Of a stretch of 64,000 nucleotides of DNA, positions 38,541 to 48,600 are shown in pieces. The DNA lies in NCBI GenBank assembly GCA_006352455.1, contig VANL01000050.1, positions 27,223 to 91,222 on the forward strand, written 5' to 3'. The notes below the pieces were generated by a model. The model was not told where the DNA came from and ran no database searches. It worked only from the letters and a program-made list of their open reading frames with translations. Position numbers and translations under genes: made by a program. Within the stretch, counting starts at the first letter, position 1. Each line of letters begins with the position of its first letter. The stretch is from Brachionus sp. 'Tiscar' (Eukaryota > Rotifera > Eurotatoria > Ploima > Brachionidae).

Positions 38541-40262
38541 TTATATTAACTTAAAACTTTCATTTTTAAATTTATTTAGAATACTTATAATTTCCAAATC
38601 CAAATTGACAATTTTGTTTAATTTTCCCAAAGTCGTTTTTCTCAAAAGTATTTTGTTAAAATTTTCACAGATTAAAATCATTTTTTTTTGCAAATTAATT
38701 GCTTTTTGATTTTGTATGAGTTTATTTTTTTTTAGGAAACATGCTTCAGCAAATATAAATTCAATCAGCCTGTTTACTTTTTCCATTAAATCAAAAGAAA
38801 ACTGAATTACTTGTTCAATAAAATTTTTAAATTTTTTTTGTTCAATTCCAAAATGTTTGACAATTAAATCACACAATCTGGTCGAATTTTTATTATTTAC
38901 AATATCATTTATAACATTGACTTTTTTATTTAAATTAGTAATCAAACGTGTGCCGATTGATGAGCAATAATCATAATGATCGATCAAAGGTTTCATTATT
39001 TTTTGTTCCCAGTCGGTTAGACTCATTGTAAAATCGTCTAAAATATAGCAATCACTGTGCTCAGTTGAAACCTTTTGAAGACAGTTCCAACAAAACTGAA
39101 CGCCACAAATACAGCGCATGTACATACAACCACCATTTTTTTCAATAAAAATTTTGCATGATGGACAAAATTTTCCTTTGACAACAGTTTCATAGCTGCT
39201 ATCATTTTGTTTTATTTGATTAAAAAAATTTAAGTAAAATTGATAAGTTTCACACTTGATCGGAAAATGAGATTCACTTTGGCATTCAATACAAAATGAG
39301 TCACCACAAATACATCTGGGAAATTTGTAGCTACAAGATTTTTCAAAGTAATTTCCACATTTCTTGGGACATTTTAGATAATTTGTTTCCGTAACATTTT
39401 TTAAATGCTGTTTGAATGTAATTTTTGGTAAAATTAATTTTAAAAAATCTAATTCTAATTTTTCATCACAATTATTAAAGCAGCATCTAAATTCCTTTGA
39501 AAATAAAGCATAGTTTTGCCAACAACTTTTGCAGCACCCATGATTACATGAGATCAAGACAAGTTTTAGTTCGGAATTTTTATAACATATTGAACAATTT
39601 GAATTTGAGATTACTTGTCGAAATGAATAATTATTCTTATCTTGATGAGAGTAAAAAAAGTTCTTCGGTTGAGAGCAAATTGGATCTTCGAATGTTTTGA
39701 AAGTGAGTTTGTCTCGTTTAATTGACTCAATTATATTCTTTAGATCTGTTACTATCATATTTAAAAATTTATTTGCATTTTGACTAGGCTTAATGTTCTT
39801 ATAAATAAGAAAATCTTGATCTAGTTTAATTTTGCGCTTTGCTTTGGTCTTTAAAGTTTTTCTAATATGATCATCATAATTTTTTTTAAATGTAATATGC
39901 GCAAATTTGAATTCTCGTTTATAATATGCTTTGTCATTTCTATTTGGAATGTGTTCTTTGCTAAAAAAATAATATCGAACAACTTCATTAGTCCCAGATT
40001 TATTGACAGATATGGTTAATATTTTATAATTTTTAAAATTATTAGTAACCTTTATTTTGCCGTATTCGGGATCAGTTTTGATACATTTTCTCAAATAATT
40101 CATTGTTTCCCAATTTTTGTTTTTATTTAAATTTACAAAAACTCTTTGTTTATCCTGCTCAATCCAACAAGTTTCCTTGAATTTTTTTTTTTTGAATTTT
40201 GTTTGTGACGATGCTGGTCTTAACGATTTAACATCAAAGTAAATTGTAGTAAATATATCCAT
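38541..40262 (-). CDS. RBR (RING-IBR-RING) E3 ubiquitin ligase, single exon
   Basis: 573 residues, ATG at 40262. RBR ligases take ubiquitin from an E2 onto a RING2 cysteine and then to the substrate. RING1 spans about C223-C265 (CSICYKNSELK to CCFNNC), the IBR about C298-C337 (CPKKCGNYF, RCICGDSFCIEC), and RING2 about C366-C394 (CPSCKIFIEKNGGCMYMRC, then FCWNC). C379 in NGGCMYM is the predicted catalytic cysteine. A helical C-terminal part (~405-573) could serve as an Ariadne-like domain, beginning near the expected place (DWEQKIMKPLIDHYDYC). The N-terminal ~200 residues are Lys-rich and match nothing I recognise; there is no clear UBA-like or ankyrin region. Probably Ariadne-related; the exact subfamily is uncertain. 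Confidence 0.85.
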   Translation of the reverse strand: MDIFTTIYFDVKSLRPASSQTKFKKKKFKETCWIEQDKQRVFVNLNKNKNWETMNYLRKCIKTDPEYGKIKVTNNFKNYKILTISVNKSGTNEVVRYYFFSKEHIPNRNDKAYYKREFKFAHITFKKNYDDHIRKTLKTKAKRKIKLDQDFLIYKNIKPSQNANKFLNMIVTDLKNIIESIKRDKLTFKTFEDPICSQPKNFFYSHQDKNNYSFRQVISNSNCSICYKNSELKLVLISCNHGCCKSCWQNYALFSKEFRCCFNNCDEKLELDFLKLILPKITFKQHLKNVTETNYLKCPKKCGNYFEKSCSYKFPRCICGDSFCIECQSESHFPIKCETYQFYLNFFNQIKQNDSSYETVVKGKFCPSCKIFIEKNGGCMYMRCICGVQFCWNCLQKVSTEHSDCYILDDFTMSLTDWEQKIMKPLIDHYDYCSSIGTRLITNLNKKVNVINDIVNNKNSTRLCDLIVKHFGIEQKKFKNFIEQVIQFSFDLMEKVNRLIEFIFAEACFLKKNKLIQNQKAINLQKKMILICENFNKILLRKTTLGKLNKIVNLDLEIISILNKFKNESFKLI

Positions 40263-41137
40263 AATAGCTTTTTTTCGCTTTAGCTAATTTATTTTATTTT
40301 AATTTTTTGGCAAAGCTTTTTCTTTTTAAATTTAAAGTAAAATTGCACAATATATTCAATTTTTGTCTAATAAATTTAATCTAGATATTTTTTATTAAAA
40401 TTTATTTTTAAGAATAAATTTCGCAATTATAGGTAAATCTAAATTCATCTTAATTTAATTATTATTGTTTCTTAGAGTAACGATTATAAGGAACAAATTG
40501 CCAATAGGCAGAATGGAGAAGCTATAAGGCAAAAATTGACCTTTTGATGATACCAAATTTTTACTTACTCCTATCAATTGTTCTATAAACTTTTGAAAAT
40601 AAATATGATCTACAAAATGTAATTTAAACTAATATTTTTTCTCAACTAATCCCATAATCATTATTTTTCAATTTCAAAATTTAAAAAATTATGTTATAAT
40701 TATTTATTTTATTTCATTGAATTTAATTTTCATATCGGATTTTGAAAATCTTGGTATTAGGATATCTGAAATTTTTGAATTTAGGAACTGCAATTGAATA
40801 TGATTTTTGGTACTATATGCTTGGACAAAAATTTAAAATTAACAAAACTAGTTTTTAACCCTTAGAAGAAAACAATTATTATCAAAATTATAATTTTTTT
40901 AAATTATCTTAGCTACGTATAATTTTTTTTTAAATTTTTTTACTTAACATCGTCTTTAAGTCGTTTAATGATTTTTATATATGCTTATAGAAATTAAAAA
41001 TTAAGAAAGTACAGTAATTTTGCACCAAGATGATCATAAGATTTTTATTTTGTTACTAATTTTGAATTTTTAAAATAACAATAATAATAAATTAATCATG
41101 AAATTAAGCGAATAATTTCAAAAAAATTTAAAATTAA
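40263..41137. other. AT-rich intergenic region
   Basis: No coding frame or repeat with recognisable ends. It separates two genes on the minus strand. Confidence 0.5.
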
Positions 41138-42594
41138 TTAATTTTCTTTTTTAATATCCTCCAATATCAGTGTAGACGGCTGAAATTTGAAATTAACAAT
41201 GCAAATAAAATATAAAGTAACAAATAGAACAAATGCTGCTGGATATCCAAATGAGTCTGCAAAAAACGAAATTACAGGCTGAAACAAAAGCTTTCCAAAT
41301 ACTTCACAAGTGGCTATAAGGGAAAAATGAGACGCTTGAATAGTTATCGGTGCCATAAATGATATTTCCATCATTAATGTAAAAGTGAATGTAGTTAGTA
41401 TTCCAGAAAAGAAAAGTTGCAACTGAACCAAAAATATTAGAGCATCTTAAGATTAAATTAATTTAAAATTTTTTTTAATAATAGCTTCATTTTAAATTAC
41501 AAAATATTTGATTATTAAATTGATATGTTTCTTGAATTTTCGGATAGCTGCTTTCATTTGAAATAATCAAACAGGTTATTAAGATTATTGGAACCAAACG
41601 CATATAAATGATATACTCAAGCCACTTCAAAGTAGTCACTCCTAAATAAAAAGAAAATTTTCAAATATAAATCTAAACGCTAAGTAAATTTACTTTTTAC
41701 TTGTCTTTTTTAGAATTATTCCACCCAAAAATGATCCAATTATACTTAAAGACTGTCCTGATATTCCTGTCCAGAATCCAATTTTGGCTGAAGAAACATT
41801 TCTATCGTGTAAATAAATCGGAAGTAAATTTAGAGAAGATTGCTCGCCTTACAAGAAAAAACATAATCACAATTCTTATTTTAAATATTTTTACCTAGTT
41901 TATAGATTAAAACAAAAATACAAATCCAATAAATTGCTGGTGAATTGTGAATCAAATTGATTCTTTTTTTAAGTGGTAATTTTTTTTCCTTTTGATTATC
42001 TAATTTATTGGATTGATTTGAGCTGTTTATTTCTGCATTGAAAAGTGAAAATTTTAAAAGTAGCAAACTTAGCATGTAAACACTTCCAATTATTAAGAAT
42101 GTTTGAGAAATTGTAGTATAATCCATTAAAAATACCAGAAATCCCCCGCTAAACAATGTACCTAATTTAAAGCCTCCTACTTGAATGGTATTTCCAATAC
42201 CTAAATCTTCTTTTTTCAATGCATTCATCGCGAACCAGTCAACGCAAATATCTTGGGTTGCTGATGCCGTATTTAATATCAATAGTAAGATGGCTAAATG
42301 GGTAAAACTACTGAAAAACATTCCAACAAAAGAGCCTATCGAAAGTATTATTAGACTTGTTTGAAGCCAAAAACGTTTTGTTTTATGAACATCGACGATT
42401 AAAGTTGCTATCAAAAATTTACATACCCAAGGAATTAGAAGAAGCTTGAATAATCCAAGAGAAGTTATTGTGACACCTTGTTTTCGCATAACAAGTGGTA
42501 AATATCTTGATTGAAAACCATACGGCATTGCTTGAATAAAGTATAGCACAAACAAAGATACAAAATTTATAAAATCAATTTTATTTTTTATCAT
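41138..42594 (-). CDS. MFSD3: MFSD3-like major facilitator transporter, 4 exons
   Basis: Exons 42594-41895, 41847-41701, 41641-41501, 41445-41138; introns 47, 59 and 55 nt, phases consistent; 431 residues, close to the usual MFSD3 length of about 410. Multi-pass carrier of the AmpG/acetyl-CoA-transporter branch of the major facilitator superfamily; substrate not established. Diagnostic stretches: YFIQAMPYGFQSRYLPLVMR (helix 1), TSLGLFKLLLIPWVCKFL, then NTASATQDICVDWFAMNAL with LGIGNTIQVGGFKLGTLFSG. The ATG lies 52 bp beyond the stop of NUDT6, and a TTTTTATTTTAG acceptor ends 11 nt upstream of it, so it is likely the second gene of a polycistronic unit. Confidence 0.85.
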
Positions 42595-42646
42595 TTTTTT
42601 AAATCTAAAATAAAAATTTTAACAGTTTATAAATATTTGAGATTTT
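42595..42646 (-). promoter_or_regulatory. 52-bp intercistronic spacer with splice-acceptor-like site
   Basis: Between the NUDT6 stop and the MFSD3 start. Read on the minus strand it contains TTTTTATTTTAG (AG at 42606-42605), a good 3' splice site with no room for its own promoter. This fits spliced-leader trans-splicing of a downstream cistron. Confidence 0.5.
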
Positions 42647-43769
42647 TTATTCATGTATTTGGCGAAAAAATAAATTGTAAAATTTTCCCTTAAATGGTGA
42701 ACTCATTTCTCTTGGTGATATATCAATTTTTTCGAAACCTCTCTCATGTCCATATTTAATTAGTTGAGAAATCGTTTTAGTAATATTATTTTCACTGTAT
42801 TTAGAAAGAAAATCTAAATCTATCCATTCACAAGCTTTTACTTCATCTTTACAGTGATCAATTTCAAAACTGAGTGGTTCCAGGCGACATATGACATAAA
42901 GATCGGATCTTCCATGAGCAGTTGGATAATTATGCTGTTGCCGAAAAGCTATAACTGAACAAAACTCTAAGTTATTAGATTATTGAAAAAAAAAAATTTA
43001 TTTATTTTTTAAAAATTATTAATTAACTTGTTTTAATTCCTGTTTCTTCAAATACCTCTCTAACAGCAGTATCTTGAATATTTTCTCCCAAATCGGCTTT
43101 TTTATTTTATTTAAGTTTTTTATTTTGATAATTATTTAAAAATTACCAGACCCGCCAGGAAGTTTCCAAAAATCTTTAACCATAATTCTATCTTTGATGC
43201 ACAAAATTTGCTTTGTATCAGATCGATAAACAGCACCTTTTATAAAAAATTTACTAAAAAGTTTTCAATTATATATGATTTTTCAACCAGCAACACCCAT
43301 TTGATGTGTAGCAAACATGGGTATTTTCGATGGTTTGTCTTCAGGTAGCCATTTATAAAGCACTGCTTCATTATCTTCAGCATGATGGTATTTAAAACCA
43401 TATTTAGCTAATATAACAGCTAAATGAGCCACATTAATAGGTAGATAATACCAAACTGATGATCGTTTTTGATTTTTCCATTCATTTAATGATTCTTTAA
43501 AATAAAAAAAATGTTTTAATTTATTTACTATACAAGAAATTTTTACTGATTAAGATATTTTCAAATTTATCAGTGTTTGAATCTATTTGTTTAATTAGTT
43601 TATCAACATCATTTGATCGAATGTGAATGTCATTAAATTTGCTTACAGTGAAATTAAATTTTGGCTCACTGGAATATTTTCTAGCCTGAAAAGCCAAATT
43701 ATTGAAACTTGATAAAACTGAAGCATTTTTTTTATTATTTGGAAAATTAAAAAATTTGACCATATTCAT
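42647..43769 (-). CDS. NUDT6: NUDT6-like Nudix hydrolase, 5 exons
   Basis: Exons 43769-43529, 43494-43288, 43236-43147, 43096-43028, 42966-42647; 308 residues (human NUDT6 about 316). The N-terminus is basic, Ser/Asn-rich and probably a mitochondrial presequence. The N-terminal NUDT6-specific domain reads SLNEWKNQKRSSVWYYLPI, then GFKYHHAE and MFATHQMGVAG. The Nudix box is complete: G-x5-E-x7-REVFEETGI across exons 3-4 (GGSADLGE, then NIQDTAVREVFEETGI), so hydrolysis of a nucleoside diphosphate-linked substrate is plausible. C-terminal blocks FRQQHNYPTAHGRSDLYVIC and ACEWIDLDFLSKY match the family. Probably co-transcribed with MFSD3 immediately downstream. Confidence 0.9.
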
Positions 43770-45651
43770 TTTGATATTCTATATTTTTCAAAAAAAATTA
43801 TGTTTTTATGACATAATTATTACATACATTATGTTTCTGTATTTTTTTTTATTATTCTTAAAATGTCAAAAATAAGCAAACAATTTTACGGATCTGATCG
43901 GGTATGACATCAATTGATGCTAAAAAATTTAGAAATTGTTTTTAAAATTTTGTTTTTCGTTTTTTGAAATTATTGAAAATAATTTTTTTTTATTTCGATT
44001 AATTAACAACATAATCAAAAAATTTTCTGTTTAATTACTAAGAAATCTTATTCTTTTAGGTTACTTAATTTTTAAAACTTTATAAAGTTTATTTAGCAAT
44101 TAAGCTTTCTAATATCGATAAAAATGAAATTCTAAATCTTATATATTATAGGAAATAAACATTAAAAAATTTGATTTTCTAAATTATCAGTGTTTTAATC
44201 TATGTGATTTAAATTGTTTATAGTTTATAGGCTATTTTCATTAAAAGCTATGTTGAAATTTTTGTAAAAAATAAAAAATAATTTTTTTTAGAAATAAAAT
44301 CTTAAAGAAATATTAAACAAATGATTTTTCAATTAAGAATTTTGCTAAAACTAAAAACTAAAAAATTGAGCTTAACGCAGATCCAAGATTTAAAAATGTC
44401 TTTGCTTGCTTACAGTTTAAATTAAGAATTTTTAACAAGGACGAGATGGTATATAATCCATGAACCAAAGTTGTATTTAGATTTATGAAGCTACAATATC
44501 GAACAAGCGAATATGGTAAATGTTTTTAAACAAGTAACGCTCTGTATTCTTTACGTATTGTGAATTGAAAAAAAAAAACAAAAAACATTAATTCGTTATT
44601 TGATAAATTTAAATTTAGTTATATAAAATAGAAATTAAAAAAAAATTTCTTAACTTAACACATTTAAATTTTGACTAAAGAAAGAATTAAAATTCTAATT
44701 TTCTTTTTGTATCAAATTTTTGTTAAGGATCAAGCAAAATTTTTTTAAAGCAATTTTTATTATACAGAGCCGGAAATTAACTTATCATATCATATCATCT
44801 TTATTAGCCGATAACAACTATTATCATTTGATAGCAGATAATATCAATTGGATCAAAATTTTAATTTCTTTTTGTAAAAAAATTTAAATAATTTTCCTTT
44901 TCCTGATATTAGTCTGATACCTGATATTTTATGATAAGTTGTGACAAGTTAATTTCCGGTACTATAAATTTGCTCTTAAATTTAAAGTTTTCTTAAGAAA
45001 TTCTTTTAAATTACAAAATTTTTGATTAATATACAACTGGCATTGTATAATAAAAAAATGATAAACTTTTTAATTTGAGTCTTTTATTAATAAAATAATT
45101 TGAATTAGCTTTAGAAGATACTTTATTGATTTAAAATTTTTAAAAAATTTTTTAAATGGTATAAATAAAAATAAAGTTTCTCGAAATATTAATTTATTAA
45201 CTTTCTATTCAAAATCTAAAAAATAAGACAAAAAATAAGACAATACTAATAAATTGGTTGTTTGTGTATCAAACAAGCTTTAATTCATTAAAAAAGATTT
45301 GCTTGTTTGAAAACCTAGTTTTTGTACTTGTATTAAATTTGAAAAAATTGCGAACTAAATTAAATTTCCAAAAACGAAAAGAATTGTTAATAATAAATTA
45401 TCAAAACAAAACTCAAAAAGAAGTAAACGAATCGAAATAAATAATATTACTAACAAATTTTAATTTTGTTATTTTCGAAATTTAAAATAAAAATCATCAA
45501 ATTCAAGTAAAAATATTTTCGAAATAATTTGTTAACCAAGCCTAAATAGATACTATCAAACTTGGCACACTCGAATTAATTTATTTAAGCGTTTATATAT
45601 ATTTTTTGTTTTTTTTATTAAAAAAAATATAATTAATATCGTAGTAGTAGA
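43770..45651. other. Divergent intergenic region
   Basis: Lies between the 5' ends of NUDT6 (minus) and the pocket-protein gene (plus), so it should hold both promoters; no core promoter element can be named in this base composition. It contains the inverted-repeat element at 44770-44959. The short plus-strand frame at 45258-45440 looks non-coding. Confidence 0.5.
44770..44959. mobile_element. Short inverted-repeat element (MITE-like), 190 bp
   Basis: Perfect 14-bp terminal inverted repeats: CCGGAAATTAACTT at 44770-44783 and AAGTTAATTTCCGG at 44946-44959. The interior next to both ends is rich in TATCA/TGATA repeats. I could not define a target duplication. Confidence 0.55.
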
Positions 45652-48600
45652 ATGGATATAGAACAAATTGAAGAGAAGGATAATGATATAAAAATTAATC
45701 TTCAAGTTAGAAAAAAAATTTTTGAATTGGTTGAACACCTGCAATTAGATAATGTCAATTTAATTTATGAAAATTGTGCTCATTTGCAATCAACAAATTC
45801 AGGTTATTCACTTGAAAGTATTTGTTCCAATTTATACGATGAAACATGGATCAATTTTCAACATCTCAACAAGATTTATTCCATTGAGGTAATTTGATTT
45901 TAAAATAATTTATCACTATATTTTTCTAAACTTTCGATATAAAAATGGGTTAATTTAAAGCTATTTTTTTCCACTGTATTTTTTACAATTAAATCTTTGC
46001 ATTATACATTTTTATTGTGAGAGTAAAATTCATTTAAAGTAGGCAAAAAATAAAAATTAGCTGTAGATAAAAAGGGTATTGTGAATTTCTAGAACAAAAA
46101 GAAAAAAAATTCTCCCTTTAATGATAAATAAAATTCAAAAGAATAAAAAACTTTAAAAAAAATACAGTGCAACTTTGTGCAACAAAGTTTGTTGCATCTT
46201 TTTTACCTAAAATAATTCTATAATATTTTTCTTCTGTAAATAAAAGACAAAAAATTAAGCATCAATAATATTTAAATTGATTATTGATTTGGTTTTTCAA
46301 AAAAAAAAAGAAAATAAGCTTTCTATTTTAGGCAAAAAAGATGCAACAAACTTTGTTGCACAAAGTTGCAGTATTTTTTTAAAGTTTTTTATTTTTTAAA
46401 GTTTTTATTTATCAATAAAGGGAGAATTTTTGTTCTTTTAATTCTTGAAATTCACAATACCGATAAAAAGCTAGATTTTTTTTTTAATTTTTAAAATTTT
46501 TCTGTTTAATAAATCGATTTTATTTGAGTTCAAAGATTTAAAAATTGAATTATTTAGATTTTATTTCTACTTTCATAAATATTAAATTATAATTTAAAAA
46601 ATTTGCACATCATTAGCAGGCTATTGATTCTATTGATATACTATTGATTCAACTTTGTATCTTACCTTTTGTTGAATTTACAAAACTAGTAAAAACCTTT
46701 AGAGAAAAAAGCTTGTTAAGCAATAATTTTATCTTTTAATTTTGTACTTAATTTCACAAAGCCAAATAGTCTTTTAATTTTTCTTTATTTTAATTTTATC
46801 TATGTAAAGAAAAAAAGTACTTTTAGATATGGATGATTTTTTTGTTATCTTTAAAAATAATTTTTTTTTTATTTAATAAAAATCTAATTTAAGATTATTA
46901 ATTTAAATTATAGAATGAAGAAATGCTATGGTTAGGATGTTGTCTTTACTTTTCATATGAAAAAATATTTCATGTCATTCGAAAACGATTTAGAGTCGAA
47001 AATCAAGATCAGCAATATCAATCCTTACATAAAAGACATTTTAACGAAAAACAAGTTTTTGACAGTGAAATTTATTCAGAGATCGACCAATTTCCATTTT
47101 TTTCTATTCTCAAGCTATTACGATTCTTAAAAATAGAGTAAGTTTTTTTTAAGAGTTAGATGAATCATATTTTTTAATGAAAATAACTTTTAAGTTTATC
47201 GAAATTTTTGAAAATTAGCTGTAGTCTTGTTCAAATACTCAATATTCCAGTTCAATTTCGAAACCGCTTGGTCAAAATAGAATCCAATTTTAGCGTTGTT
47301 AGTGTTTTGTATAAAAAATATGAGACAATTTTTAAAAATGTCTTCAATCACTCTTTTGAATGTTTGATTGATTTTTTTTCAAATGACCAGCACCCTACTG
47401 ATCAACAATCTAAAATAAAATCCAAGGATTTTTTCAAATTTGGCTGGCTTCTTTTCATAAATATAAAAAGTAAAATTTTTCAAGAAAATAAATAACTTGT
47501 TACGTGAATTAATATTTTCAGATCAATATCCACAAATAAGCAGCGATTTGGTCAATTCGTACCATTTATTAGTATGTTGTGTTAACTACATGTATCAAAA
47601 TGTTGAAAATTTAAATGATCAATTTTTTCTGCGAATAAGTATCAGTCGAAAAAATGGCCTTAAGTCTTTGAAATTCAACAAGTTTGTTGATTATGTTTGT
47701 AAAAAATATGATGGAAACTCAGTTGAAATAAAAACAGTCAATGAATATTATTTTCGACCACAAATCGAAAATTTATTTCCGAATAAAACTGATAATATTG
47801 AATTGTTAGACATTGTGAGCTCTAAGCTCGACCAAAAATATGAAAACATTATTTGGAATCAAAATAATAACGTGATGAATACTGAAAACAGTATTAATTT
47901 TGACATTGATGAGCGAGTTTTTTTGAAAAAACTCGATTATTGTGAAAAAAAAATCTCAATTGCTCAAGATGATAAAATTTTGTTTTCAATCAAACTTCCT
48001 GATTGTCTTGAAGCATTGAATGATTATAGCATTCATGAATCAAAATCTCAAAAATTTGATTTTCAAAAAATTTTGGATCTTTTTAAAACATTGTTTATTA
48101 ATGACGCCATGAAAAATGTAAAAGTTGATTTATTATTTTTTTAACATTATTTCTAATTTTTTGTTAATTTACAGTTCAACGAATCCATATTTGATGATAA
48201 CTTAACTCAGGTCAAAGAAAACATTATTTATCTATTAAACGAATTTTTCATCATTGTTTATAAGTTTTATCTATTTTCAATTGAAATATTGATAACAAAT
48301 GAAAAAAAACGACTTGGATCTGATTCTTTTTTAAAGGTATATTTTTAATTCCAAATATAAGATTAAGTTTTATTACAAGCATTTTTAAGAATTTTCATTA
48401 CTTTTGACAATAAAATAATTATTCAATATATTATTAATTAAACGATTAATGTTTTCTTCTTTTTTAAGCAAAAAATATTATTTGTTATGTAAGTCTTGAC
48501 TTATTTGGAAAAATTTGAAAAAGTCCAAGTTCTGGCTTGCAAATGGTTTGCAATGGCTTTTCAGTTTTCAGTATCACAAGTAATCAAGACTTAGAGCTAA

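Noticed and set aside
47470..47521. Frameshift in the pocket-protein N-terminus
   Set aside because: A 52-nt GT-AG intron restores the frame and the family alignment.
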